This document shows positions 26,120 through 34,501 of a stretch of 60,456 nt of DNA, piece after piece. A model generated the notes under the pieces. It was not told where the DNA came from and ran no database searches. It saw nothing but the letters and a program-made list of their open reading frames with translations. Made by a program: the position numbers and the translations under genes. Every line of letters begins with the position of its first letter. Position 1 is the stretch's first letter. The stretch is from Cyanobacteria bacterium QS_4_48_99. GTDB taxonomy: Bacteria; Cyanobacteriota; Cyanobacteriia; Cyanobacteriales; Rubidibacteraceae. The stretch covers positions 1 to 60,456 of the forward strand of contig PXPT01000097.1 in assembly GCA_003021505.1 (NCBI GenBank). The letters are read 5' to 3'.

Positions 26120-27463
26120 TTACTCATCCAGGGTGCGGACTGTCAAAACTTGTGGTGGGGTAGCATCTGGGGGATAGAGAAAATCTAGCGAAACCAAACG
26201 GCGACTACCGGGTGGCATCTTTAGCCGAACAATTGGTTTTCCCTGCTGACCGCGCTGCTGGACTAAGTGCCAATAGCGAGTTTGGGACTGCCCCTGCTTG
26301 TCGGTATATTGAACTTTGACTGTGCCTCGGAAAAAGATTTGTTCTGCGGGGGGATCAAGAAAACGCAATTCCTTAGTTGGGGTTTGGATTGCTAGAGTAA
26401 CGGTTTGCGTTTCGTTAGTCGGGTTTTGCAGGGGCAAAGAGAGACTGTATTGCACTCCATAGTTGCCATGTGCCCTGTAGGCAGTGTCCGGATAGCGCAC
26501 CAGTAGCGGGGCACTCTGAATCTGATTGGTTCCCAATGTTTTGCGATTCACGGTACTCAAGCCATAAAAAAATGCTTCTCCTGCTGGGGGAATGGTGAGA
26601 GACTCCGCATCAGCGGAATCACTCAGTTGTGCCTCCCACTGGGAACCTTGGGAAATCCCGGCAACGCGACCATAGACGAATTGCTCGCTAGAGGCACTAG
26701 GAGGGGTGGGTGCGCTGCGGCGCGGTCCTGCTAACTCACCTGTTTCTAGGAGTTGCTGCCATTCTTCCAAGGTGGGAGCGCGTTCTTTTCCTTTCTCGTC
26801 AACTGGCGCGCACATTGCCAAACTAGCGGCGTAGACAGCTCCATCACTGTGCAAGCGCATGTAAGTCGAGCGACCATTGAGCGGTGGTTCTAACTTTCGC
26901 ACCGGAATCGGTAAATTGAGTAACATCTTGCTCTGTCCCTGCGGAATTTTCAATTGGGCAGGAAACATTGCTTGGCGATGTCCTCGCAAAATTTCGCTCA
27001 TCACTCGGTCCCCTGGTCCAGCGTAAACCTTCCCGTGGGGATTCCTTAGCTGAGAGGGCAACTCAATAAAGGGGGCATCGGGCTGACTTAAGTAACTCGC
27101 TGCTGACAAAATATCTACTGTTACTGGCTGAGAACCGGGATTGTGCAGCATAATACCGAGATAAAGCGTCTGTAAATCGTCTGGTGTAGGTGCTTTGGCA
27201 ACATGATGGGCAAACACGTCAAAGCGTCCTTGCAAGGGAAAGTTCAAATGGGCACGTTTGTTCGCTTTGCCAGTCGGTGGGAAAGTGGACAGTAAGATTC
27301 CCGCTTTCTGCACCAACTCTGGGCTATTGCTGTTGAATACTGGTACGTTATCCAGTTGTCCTGGTAAAGGACGAACCTCCTGGGGACGCACAATTTCTTG
27401 AGGTGGTGGTGCGGGTGTAGAAGTTGCTTGAGCAAGGGAAAAAATTGGTAAAAATGGCAGCAT
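26120..27463 (-). CDS. DUF3370 domain-containing protein
   Basis: The 447-aa protein begins with a short hydrophobic stretch (MLPFLPIFSLAQA) that looks like a Sec signal. The rest matches the cyanobacterial DUF3370 family: VRPQEVRPLPGQLDNVPVFNS, TLYLGIMLHNPG, LLVRYPDTAYRAHGNYGV, and PGSRRLVSLDFLYPPDATPPQVLT. These are presumed periplasmic or envelope proteins of unknown function. The ATG was kept because an in-frame stop lies 11-12 codons upstream. The next gene on this strand ends over 370 bp away. Confidence 0.85.
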   Translation of the reverse strand: MLPFLPIFSLAQATSTPAPPPQEIVRPQEVRPLPGQLDNVPVFNSNSPELVQKAGILLSTFPPTGKANKRAHLNFPLQGRFDVFAHHVAKAPTPDDLQTLYLGIMLHNPGSQPVTVDILSAASYLSQPDAPFIELPSQLRNPHGKVYAGPGDRVMSEILRGHRQAMFPAQLKIPQGQSKMLLNLPIPVRKLEPPLNGRSTYMRLHSDGAVYAASLAMCAPVDEKGKERAPTLEEWQQLLETGELAGPRRSAPTPPSASSEQFVYGRVAGISQGSQWEAQLSDSADAESLTIPPAGEAFFYGLSTVNRKTLGTNQIQSAPLLVRYPDTAYRAHGNYGVQYSLSLPLQNPTNETQTVTLAIQTPTKELRFLDPPAEQIFFRGTVKVQYTDKQGQSQTRYWHLVQQRGQQGKPIVRLKMPPGSRRLVSLDFLYPPDATPPQVLTVRTLDE

Positions 27464-27838
27464 GAAACGAGAAATTTGTTTGAGATTCCAAGGGTATTAA
27501 GACACCGAAGTCAGTGCTGGCGTTCCGCTTTCAAGTTTTAAGCTACACCCATCTATCATTTGATGAACTGCAAAGACGCTAAGAGCGCTAAGGTTGAATA
27601 GAGAAGCTGCCAAGTTCGGTAGTCTCTTTAACCAGTTTGTGAGCTAATTGTCAATCGTAATTCAATAATTTAATGGTTTTAAAAACTCCTAGATATCGGT
27701 AATCTAATCTCCAAACAGGGCACTGATAACGTCGAGATACAAAAAACTGTGGCATTTTCTAAGGTTCCCTGCCAACCAGGTAAACTTTGAATAATGTGCT
27801 GCAATCTAACTAAATCAGCTTTGTTTTAAACAGGGAAC
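27464..27838. other. Gene-free spacer
   Basis: This 375-bp spacer is AT-rich and shows only a short GCAAAGACGCTAAGAGCGCTAAGG segment near 27571-27594, a repeat-like sequence. No ORF or structured element was found. Confidence 0.4.
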
Positions 27839-28357
27839 TTAGATTGCTAAGGATGCTATCTTCTCGATCATTAACTCAAAGTCTTCCACCACTTTGGGAA
27901 AGTTCTCGTCCGTAATAACTGGGATATGGACAAAGATACACTGGCTTGTAGAGTGGGACTCCTGTAGAAAATTTAAAATTTCGTAGTACAACCCCTCGCA
28001 GACAAATTTTCCGGCATTATGGCTGATTTCTGTAAAAGATAACTCAGCGACTAATTTTTCTAGGTCAACTGAGGTTCGGAGTAGTTTCTCTTGGCAAGTG
28101 GCATTCGCTTCTATCCCTAGCTTGTGGTAACTTTCTGCCATGCCACAACAAATAATCCTTTCCGGCTGTAGTGCTTTGATGTCTGCAATGACGCGGTGAC
28201 TGGCTTGGGGAACATCTACCGGTAGCTGTCTTAAGAAACTCAAGGAAGCGGTAGAGAAATTTTGCTTTTGCATTTCCCCTAGTAAATCATCTGAAGCATT
28301 TGATTGCTGGTGGGGAAGCCAGGTTTGAAAGGAAGTGAGGAGGATTGTCTTGGACAT
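27839..28357 (-). CDS. Pyroglutamyl-peptidase I-like (C15) cysteine peptidase
   Basis: The 172-aa protein has the C15 catalytic residues in order: E75 (CGMAES), C120 in NAGKFVCEGLYYEIL, and H144 (FVHIPVI). The opening TILLTSFQTW and the DVPQASHRVIADIKALQPERIICCG region also fit. It is shorter than pcp from other bacteria (about 215) and carries Glu in place of Asn right after the catalytic Cys, so substrate preference may differ. It would remove N-terminal pyroglutamate from peptides in the cytosol. ATG start; divergent from hisH. Confidence 0.72.
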   Translation of the reverse strand: MSKTILLTSFQTWLPHQQSNASDDLLGEMQKQNFSTASLSFLRQLPVDVPQASHRVIADIKALQPERIICCGMAESYHKLGIEANATCQEKLLRTSVDLEKLVAELSFTEISHNAGKFVCEGLYYEILNFLQESHSTSQCIFVHIPVITDENFPKVVEDFELMIEKIASLAI

Positions 28358-28432
28358 GGGAATAAGTGATCGCCACGCAGAATCGATTAAAGTAAAGACA
28401 GATAGGGAACTTTAGATCAAAAGGAGGGGTTC

Positions 28433-29071
28433 ATGCCAGCGAGCATTGCTGTTGTGGATTATGACATGGGAAACCTGCACTCTGCCTGTAAGGGGTTAGA
28501 GAAGGTAGGGGCAAGCCCGAAAATCACCGATTCAATTGCAGAGATTGAACGGGCAGATGCGGTAGTATTACCAGGAGTGGGTTCGTTTGACCCAGCGGTA
28601 CAGCGGTTGCGATCGCGCAATCTAGTGGAACCTATCCAAAATGCGATCGCTTCTGGTAAACCTTTCCTGGGCATCTGCTTAGGGCTACAAGTTCTCTTGG
28701 AAGCGTCCGAAGAAGGCAAAGAACCAGGACTAGGAATTGTTTCGGGAACTGTCCGCCGCTTTCGCCCAGAACCAGAAATCACTATCCCGCACATGGGCTG
28801 GAACGAACTAGAATTTACCCAACCGCACCACACTTTGTGGGAACAACTACCAGGCAATTCTCGGGTTTATTTTGTCCATTCTTACTATGTTGACCCGACA
28901 GAATCCGGTATTCGGGCGGCGACTGTAACGCATGGTTCGCAAACTGTTACCGCTGCGATCGCTCGTGATAACTTAATGGCAGTGCAATTTCACCCAGAAA
29001 AATCTTCCTCGGTGGGGCTACAAATTATCTCTAATTTTGTCACTCAGGTGCAAACTCAATTTGCTGCTTAG
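28433..29071 (+). CDS. hisH: Imidazole glycerol phosphate synthase subunit HisH
   Basis: The 212-aa glutamine amidotransferase subunit supplies ammonia to HisF in histidine synthesis. It has the class I triad: nucleophile C82 in LGICLGLQVLL, and H187/E189 in VQFHPEKSS. The oxyanion motif VLPGVGSFDPA and the conserved start VVDYDMGNLHS are also present. ATG start after an AAGGAGG box. The histidine genes that usually partner it are not in this window. Length is as expected. Confidence 0.95.
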   Translation: MPASIAVVDYDMGNLHSACKGLEKVGASPKITDSIAEIERADAVVLPGVGSFDPAVQRLRSRNLVEPIQNAIASGKPFLGICLGLQVLLEASEEGKEPGLGIVSGTVRRFRPEPEITIPHMGWNELEFTQPHHTLWEQLPGNSRVYFVHSYYVDPTESGIRAATVTHGSQTVTAAIARDNLMAVQFHPEKSSSVGLQIISNFVTQVQTQFAA

Positions 29072-29115
29072 AGATATTTGAAAAGTCAGTTCAGTTTAAT
29101 TGTTTTAATTGTAGG

Positions 29116-29892
29116 TTATCCTACGTGGATGTAATAGGCTTTCGTAGGATTTCCATAGGTGTTCAATGTCATTTGGGGATACTTTTCTAAAAACTCATCT
29201 ACAGCGCTTCGGCAGCCCTGGAACTCCGAGTAGTCATCAAGTTGGATGTAACCTCCCTTCGATACCTTCGGTCCCCAAGTCTCTAAGCAGAACTTAACAG
29301 GATCGTAAAAATCAGCATCAATGTGAAGTAGTGCAATCTGCTCGATCTCTGCCTTGGGAAAAGTGTCTGAAAACCAACCTTTATGAAAAGCTAATCTTTC
29401 TGAGGGAATTCCCATTTCTGCCATGATAGTGCTGACCCGATGAGAACTGCCGACTACCTGCCCAGTCCATTTCTTACTTGCCTCGCCGTCCTCACTTCCT
29501 GAGGGGGGTAAGCCCTTCCAAGCATCAAACAGGTGGAGCTTGCGGTGGGCGCTTTTGCGTGTGGCATCTCCCATCAGCGCCGCTGAACCTCCGTCGAGAA
29601 CGCCACACTCGACAATGTCTCCTGGTATGCCTTCTTCCTCAATGCGTGTTGCTAGCTGCATTAAGCTCTTTAACCTAACCTGACTAACCTGGGTAAACGG
29701 ATAGACTGATCGAAATGGTTCTTCAAGATTGAGCTTTTGTTGTTCTAGTCGTTTGCGCAAACCGCGCAGATAGGGTTGCAGCTTTCTCGGAAGAAAAGGA
29801 CGCAGCCAGAACCAACGCTGAACAGGTGCATTTTCCGATTTTTTTGCGGTTTGGTTAGTGGTTGAATTTATAGAGGAATTTTCTCTATTCAT
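29116..29892 (-). CDS. TylF/MycF-type SAM-dependent O-methyltransferase
   Basis: The C-terminal 200 residues fit the TylF family. SAM motif I is GDIVECGVLDGGSAALMG, followed by KLHLFDAWKGLPPSG, a metal-binding LLHIDADFYDPV (paired with GGYIQLDDYSEFQGCRSAVDEFL), and KAYYIHVG at the end. The N-terminal region is basic and linker-like. Family members methylate sugars of antibiotics or surface glycans. The ATG at 29892 is preferred; a GTG 18 codons upstream (29946) is an alternative giving 276 aa. No glycan-cluster genes are adjacent, so the substrate is unknown. Confidence 0.85.
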   Translation of the reverse strand: MNRENSSINSTTNQTAKKSENAPVQRWFWLRPFLPRKLQPYLRGLRKRLEQQKLNLEEPFRSVYPFTQVSQVRLKSLMQLATRIEEEGIPGDIVECGVLDGGSAALMGDATRKSAHRKLHLFDAWKGLPPSGSEDGEASKKWTGQVVGSSHRVSTIMAEMGIPSERLAFHKGWFSDTFPKAEIEQIALLHIDADFYDPVKFCLETWGPKVSKGGYIQLDDYSEFQGCRSAVDEFLEKYPQMTLNTYGNPTKAYYIHVG

Positions 29893-29981
29893 TTTATTAG
29901 CCCACTTGCACAGCAGTAATGCCGTTTTCCTGTTATCTGGTCGCACGAATTAGAGTAAAGCGGCTTAAGAAAAAGCTCAAT

Positions 29982-30497
29982 TTATAAAATTGAGGGGGCT
30001 TTAGATTCTTCTTGGTTCTGCTGAGATGGTGATTCTTGAGCAGAAAGTGGATAACCTGAGTAGGAATTGTGCAGCACCATTGTGGTAGTTTGATTGGGCT
30101 GAAAACCGATGCGTTCGTAAAAATTCTGCTGATAAGTAGTCATTAAGTAAATTCGCTCCACTCGGCTCAGGCGAGGATGACTCAAGACTGTTTCTACTAA
30201 TTTACTACCTAGCCCTGCACCGCGATAATCTGGGTGAATTACCACATCCCAAATTGTGCCACGGTAAATCCCATCTGAGGTTGCTCTGGCAAACCCAATG
30301 AGCTGTTCTCCATCCCAAACGCCCACTACAGGATCGCTGTTAGCGATCGCAATTTCCAAATCTTCAATATTTCGCCTCCTTGCCCAGAAAGCACAGATTT
30401 GAAACAGTGTCTGTAGTTGCTGAAGGTCGATGTTGGGTCTGTTATTTTCCTGAGTAAACTCTTCGTGAAATCGAAACTGGATATGGCGGCAATCCAT
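29982..30497 (-). CDS. GNAT family N-acetyltransferase
   Basis: The 171-aa protein has the acetyl-CoA-binding motif A (WDVVIHPDYRGAGLGSKLVETVL), preceded by VVGVWDGEQLIGFARATSDG and followed by IYLMTTYQQNFYERIGF. This matches the cyanobacterial/plastid GNAT (NSI, Ycf52-like) group. A Ser/Gln-rich tail follows. The ATG at 30497 is chosen over an upstream TTG (30506). Substrate, protein or small amine, is not predictable. Confidence 0.85.
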   Translation of the reverse strand: MDCRHIQFRFHEEFTQENNRPNIDLQQLQTLFQICAFWARRRNIEDLEIAIANSDPVVGVWDGEQLIGFARATSDGIYRGTIWDVVIHPDYRGAGLGSKLVETVLSHPRLSRVERIYLMTTYQQNFYERIGFQPNQTTTMVLHNSYSGYPLSAQESPSQQNQEESKAPSIL

Positions 30498-30741
30498 GAC
30501 TAGCAATTCCTAATTTTTTGGCTAGATACGTATCTTGTACTTTGCTTGCGCTGGTAATTGTAAATTGACTACGAATGCTGCTTATATATTAGGTAAAAAC
30601 AGCCATGTAAATTTCTAATTTTAGAAAACTTTCCCTGCTTCTTGCTAATTTAAGAGTAGCAAAAAATACAAAATGAGTAAATTTTTTACCGTCAATTTTG
30701 TCTACATCTGTTGACATTTAAAGCTTCATTGCCAACAGAAC

Positions 30742-31725
30742 CTATTCCTGTAGCCAACGGGCTGCATCTTTGGCGTGGTAAGTCAAAATCAAGTCAGCAC
30801 CAGCACGCTTGAAGGCAGTCAAGGTTTCTTGCACTACCGACTTTTCGTCTATCCATCCCTGGAGGGCAGTGGCTTTAATCATAGAGTATTCCCCAGAGAC
30901 GTTGTAAGCTGCGACTGGCAAATTCGTTATTTCTTTGACGCGCCAAATGATGTCGATGTAAGCCAAAGCAGGTTTGACCATCAACATATCTGCCCCTTCG
31001 GCAAGGTCAAGTTCCACCTCTTTGAGGGCTTCTTGACCATTCGCCGGATCCATCTGGTAGGTTCTGCGATCGCCAAACTGAGGGGCAGATTCAGCAGCAT
31101 CTCGGAAAGGACCGTAGTAAGCAGAGGAATACTTAGCAGCATAAGAAAGAATGGGCGTGTACTGGAAGTCAGCTTCGTCCAATCCTTCCCGAATCGCCTT
31201 GACAAAACCATCCATCATCCCAGAAGGGGCGATAATATCTACCCCCGCCTTAGCCTGAGAAACTGCGGTTCTTTTCAACAACTCCAGCGTCGGGTCATTC
31301 AAAACTTGCCCAGTGAAGTCACCAAATTCCAAATAGCCGCAGTGACCGTGATCTGTGTACTCGCACAGGCAAGTATCGGCAACAACAACTAACTCTGGCA
31401 CAGCTTCTTTAATGGCAGTCGCCGCCTTTTGAACAATTCCGTGGTCATGCCATGCTTGTGTGGCTTCTGAGTCTTTACTTTCTGGGATGCCAAAGAGAAT
31501 AATCGCTGGGATGCCCAGTTCGTAGACTTCTTTTGCTTCTTCAACGATTTTTTCCACCGAAAGCTGGTAGACTCCCGGCATGGATTTCACTTCCTGCGCC
31601 ACCGATTCTCCCGGAACAGCAAACAGGGGATAGATTAAATCATTAACACTTAAAACAGTTTCGCGCACCATGCGGCGCAGTTGAGATTGTTGGCGAAGGC
31701 GACGAGGGCGATTGGTGGGAAACAT
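30742..31725 (-). CDS. hemB: Delta-aminolevulinic acid dehydratase (porphobilinogen synthase)
   Basis: The 327-aa enzyme condenses two 5-aminolevulinates to porphobilinogen, the second common step of heme and chlorophyll synthesis. It has the Zn/Cys loop [18 protein letters not shown], the Lys region [15 protein letters not shown], the Schiff-base lysine in [13 protein letters not shown], and [11 protein letters not shown] start. The 240-bp upstream region is AT-rich and probably holds its promoter. Full length with no anomaly. Confidence 0.96.
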   Translation of the reverse strand: MFPTNRPRRLRQQSQLRRMVRETVLSVNDLIYPLFAVPGESVAQEVKSMPGVYQLSVEKIVEEAKEVYELGIPAIILFGIPESKDSEATQAWHDHGIVQKAATAIKEAVPELVVVADTCLCEYTDHGHCGYLEFGDFTGQVLNDPTLELLKRTAVSQAKAGVDIIAPSGMMDGFVKAIREGLDEADFQYTPILSYAAKYSSAYYGPFRDAAESAPQFGDRRTYQMDPANGQEALKEVELDLAEGADMLMVKPALAYIDIIWRVKEITNLPVAAYNVSGEYSMIKATALQGWIDEKSVVQETLTAFKRAGADLILTYHAKDAARWLQE

Positions 31726-31794
31726 AGTTTGATTTAAAAGTAAAGCGGGTTTATTTAATTAGTGTAAAGCGATCGCTGCTTGGGTGGTTTGTCG

Positions 31795-31975
31795 AGGGGG
31801 CGGAAGGGTAGGGGAACGGGGAGCAGAGGGGAAAAAGTGAGGGCGTGAGAGGGTGAGAGTGTTAGAAATACTGATAGAATCCTTGCATCAAATCAGCTAA
31901 CTCCTCACTCCCTCACTCCTCACTCTTCACTTGCCCTCTCCGCACCTCCGCACAAAATCCTTGTCACTCCTCACC
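31795..31975. repeat. Paired inverted repeats (GTGAGGG / CTCACTCC units)
   Basis: Left-arm units (GTGAGGGCGTGAGAGGGTGAGAG) lie about 70 bp before right-arm units (CTCCTCACTCCCTCACTCC) that are nearly their inverted complement, so the region can form a long hairpin. Very similar arms occur at 47818-48020. The right arm reaches into the end of the downstream UPF0016 gene's 3' side. Confidence 0.55.
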
Positions 31976-32260
31976 CCTTCTACCTTCTTCGGAATGGGGC
32001 CACAGAATCGTCAGTGCCATTAGAATAAACCCAATGGCAGCGATCGCTTTGAGTAGACTAGCTGGTAATACCTGTGCGGCTCCCTCTCCAGCGATTGCTC
32101 CGAGTAAGCTTGCTAGCAGCAAGGCAACGACAGAGCCACAAAACACACCCCGGGGAGAACGAGAGCCACCACTAAGCGCGATCGCGGCAATTTGGCTTTT
32201 GTCTCCTAGTTCTGCCATAAAGACGGTTAGGAAACTGATTCCGAGAAGCTGCCAGTCCAT
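31964..32260 (-). CDS. Half-size UPF0016/GDT1 family transporter, second of pair
   Basis: The 98-aa membrane protein has three hydrophobic segments and one copy of the family motif E-x-G-D-K-(T/S) in FMAELGDKSQIAAIALSGG. Full-size GDT1/TMEM165 proteins carry two such halves and exchange Mn2+ or Ca2+ for protons. Half-size proteins work as pairs, and in Synechocystis a heteromeric pair is implicated in manganese export. The partner gene starts 40 bp upstream on the same strand. The last residues (HSEEGRRGEE) extend into repeat DNA. Confidence 0.88.
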   Translation of the reverse strand: MDWQLLGISFLTVFMAELGDKSQIAAIALSGGSRSPRGVFCGSVVALLLASLLGAIAGEGAAQVLPASLLKAIAAIGFILMALTILWPHSEEGRRGEE

Positions 32261-32299
32261 ACTCTAGAATTGATTTAACAGTGTTAGGCGAGTAGTTAA

Positions 32300-32701
32300 C
32301 TAAGATGTAACCGCACTTCCCAACAGCAGCATAGAAACAATTAAAAGAAGCGTCGCCACTGCGATTTCACGGGTTCTGGGAGATACCCGGCTGGCTAACC
32401 AACAACCGATCCATACTCCTAACAGGCTAGTTGTTACTAAGGCAAGCGCTGCCCCAGCAAAAACAATTCCAGGAGAGTGCGATTCAGCACTCATCAGTAA
32501 CGTTGCCAGTTGGGTTTTGTCGCCCATCTCAGCCAAAAAGATGGTCAAGAAAGTAGAGCCAAAAGCAGCCCAAAATCCTGAAGGGCGTTTCTTTTTAAGC
32601 AAGGACTCTTGAGAGTGATCGCTCACCGAATCCCATTCGGACTCAGAAAATGCAGCAGACTGGCTGCGCTCGGGCTGCTCTTTTTGAATGGGCTCAATCA
32701 A
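32300..32701 (-). CDS. Half-size UPF0016/GDT1 family transporter, first of pair
   Basis: The 133-aa protein has a hydrophilic N-terminal tail of about 45 residues. Three membrane segments then carry the motif in FLAEMGDKTQLATLLMSA, followed by GIVFAGAALALVTTSLLGVWIG. Together with the downstream half-size gene it should assemble a complete cation exporter in the plasma or thylakoid membrane. The only available start is TTG (32701), since an in-frame stop lies upstream. The true start could be further inside at a GTG. No Mn riboswitch was recognised upstream. Confidence 0.85.
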   Translation of the reverse strand: MIEPIQKEQPERSQSAAFSESEWDSVSDHSQESLLKKKRPSGFWAAFGSTFLTIFLAEMGDKTQLATLLMSAESHSPGIVFAGAALALVTTSLLGVWIGCWLASRVSPRTREIAVATLLLIVSMLLLGSAVTS

Positions 32702-33182
32702 GGTAACACTGGCTACTAGGTGGAATAGGTGGAAACTGATCTCAAATCAAGGTAAGAGCAACGAAGCAAGTTATTACTTTGCTTGAGAATGCTCCGTTAT
32801 CTTGAATTTATTGCTGTGGTATAAGTGGTAGGCTCAAGCCACAAGCGTCGGCATCTGAATCATGTTGAGTATGTATGCACTAGCCTAGTTCACAATTATC
32901 TCATATAACCTTTGCTCCTGGCTAAACCCGCAAGCTGTTAACTAGCAAATATGCGGGGGAGAGCCGGTGTGGAGACTCCCTTCGGGAGTGATACAAAGCA
33001 GGGGGAGTGAGAAGTAGGGACGACTCGGTGAGTCTCCCGTACAGAGGTGAGGGGCAAACATTAACCCAAATGAATAGAAAATTTGATTTTTATGTTAAGA
33101 TATTTTACCCTCTCACTTCTTCCCTGTGTCCCCGTGTCCTTTTTATCCTCTGCCTTGCGCTGTGATCGCCTAGGAACCGCTT
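32702..33182. other. Gene-free spacer with hairpins and repeat DNA
   Basis: This 481-bp region contains a GAATGCTCCG/TTGCTTGAGAATG-like stretch, an ACTCC-CTTCG-GGAGT hairpin (about 32975-32989), and a second GGGAGACTCACCGAG-type segment on the opposite strand near 33022-33040. It also has a GTGTCCCCGTGTCC repeat near 33125. It probably includes the promoter of the UPF0016 pair. No gene was found. Confidence 0.4.
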
Positions 33183-33830
33183 TTATTCAGCAAATGCTGA
33201 GTGAATGTAGGTTTGTAGGGTGAGTTGGTATCCCGCCCAAAGGACAGGCTGCCCTAGCGTAACGGAAGCTGGTAGGAAATCAGATACGGGCTGAGGCTTG
33301 ACTTTTTGAGCGCTGACTAGGGCGAGATCAAACCGACAAGGCAGATGGGCTAAATTGGGGAATTGGGTGAGAAATAGCTCGGCTGCTTGCCAGAGTTTCT
33401 TCTGCTTGTGAGGTGTGATTGCCAGAAGACCATCAGCGTCCCAACTCTCCTGACTGCGGGTTTTTACTTCCACAAATACTAAACAGGTTTCCTGGTATGG
33501 TTGCGGAGTGGTATTTGGGTAGTGCTGGGCAATCAAGTCTAGCTCTCCCCAGCGGCAGCGCCAGCGACGATGTAGAATGAGCCAGCCTTGCGTCTTTAGC
33601 GATTGAGCGACGAGCTGTTCTCCTAACTCGCCGAGTTTAGGCGTATGGTTGGGTGGGGGAGCAGAGGAATGGAAATACACGGGGGGCAACGAACTGGTAC
33701 GATTACAATCATAGAGCAAGGGCAAGCTTTTCGCTCTGCTGTCGGTCATAAAAGTGTGTAAATGCGGAATTTTCGACTCCCTGAGGTACGCCTTGGTTAA
33801 AATCGGGCAAAGGGAAAATGGAAACTTCAT
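33183..33830 (-). CDS. YraN/UPF0102 family protein
   Basis: The 215-aa protein is a predicted PD-(D/E)XK nuclease-fold protein. The core GELGEQLVAQSLKTQGW, RCRWGELDLIAQ, CLVFVEVKTRSQESWDADGLLAI and LPCRFDLALVSA is the UPF0102 pattern (E, D, E-x-K). The role is unknown; a link to DNA repair or uptake is suspected. The first about 30 residues are poorly conserved, and a downstream ATG (33749) may be the real start. Confidence 0.87.
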   Translation of the reverse strand: MKFPFSLCPILTKAYLRESKIPHLHTFMTDSRAKSLPLLYDCNRTSSLPPVYFHSSAPPPNHTPKLGELGEQLVAQSLKTQGWLILHRRWRCRWGELDLIAQHYPNTTPQPYQETCLVFVEVKTRSQESWDADGLLAITPHKQKKLWQAAELFLTQFPNLAHLPCRFDLALVSAQKVKPQPVSDFLPASVTLGQPVLWAGYQLTLQTYIHSAFAE

Positions 33831-33918
33831 TCCTTTAACCCTTACCTTTTTCCTTTAACCTCTGAGTGAAACGCAGTACTTCATCTCCGTTGCAAACTGC
33901 TGTAAGTATGGGTGAAAT

Positions 33919-34428
33919 ATGAGTTATTGGCAATCCTTTAATGGGAATGCTAGAGCGTTTAGTTTAGTTGCCTGGGTGGTTGCTGCTATAGTTGCCTTAG
34001 GAGCGATCACTCCTACTGCTTGGGCTGAGAATTACGACAAACAAGGTCTAGTTGATGCTGATTTTTCTGCTCAAGAGCTAAGGGACTCCAGCTTTGTGAA
34101 AGCCAATCTCCGCAACAGCAATTTCTCTGATGCAGACTTAGTGGGTGCTAGCTTCTTTGGAGCAAACCTAGAAGGTGCTAATCTCAAAGGAGCCAATTTA
34201 ACCACTGCCACTCTCGATTCAGCACGCTTTAGTTACACTAACTTGACCAATGCTGTGCTTGAGGGAGCGTTTGCCTACAACGCCAAGTTTGAGGGCGCGA
34301 CTGTGGATGGGGCAGATTTTACGGATGTTCTAATGCGTAGCGACGCGCAAGCCCGGCTTTGCGAGCAGGCAAAGGGAACTAATCCCACTACCGGACGCGA
34401 TACTCGGCGAACGCTAGGGTGTCGCTAG
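33919..34428 (+). CDS. Pentapeptide-repeat protein, thylakoid lumen/periplasm
   Basis: The 169-aa protein has an N-terminal signal (LVAWVVAAIVALGAITPTAWA, cleavage likely after AWA). A right-handed beta-helix of A(D/N)LXX repeats runs over about residues 50-135: SSFVKANLRNSNFSDADL, GASFFGANLEGANLKGANL. It ends with LCEQAKGTNPTTGRDTRRTLGC, the tail of the lumenal TL15/TL17-like pentapeptide proteins. Two cysteines in this tail could form a disulfide. The exact function is unknown. Confidence 0.88.
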   Translation: MSYWQSFNGNARAFSLVAWVVAAIVALGAITPTAWAENYDKQGLVDADFSAQELRDSSFVKANLRNSNFSDADLVGASFFGANLEGANLKGANLTTATLDSARFSYTNLTNAVLEGAFAYNAKFEGATVDGADFTDVLMRSDAQARLCEQAKGTNPTTGRDTRRTLGCR

Positions 34429-34501
34429 TGAATTCATAATTAGGAGTTTTCCCATCTCCGCGTCCCCGCGTATCCGCGTCTCCGTGTTACCCTGCCTCCT
34501 C

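Noticed and set aside
32702-32990. Possible Mn-sensing yybP-ykoY riboswitch before the UPF0016 pair
   Set aside because: Hairpins exist, but I could not find the conserved core segments of that riboswitch on the correct strand.
32930-33060. Group II intron domain V-like hairpin
   Set aside because: The GAGCCGGTGTGG resemblance lacks the catalytic triad context and no intron protein or 5' GTGCG boundary is present.
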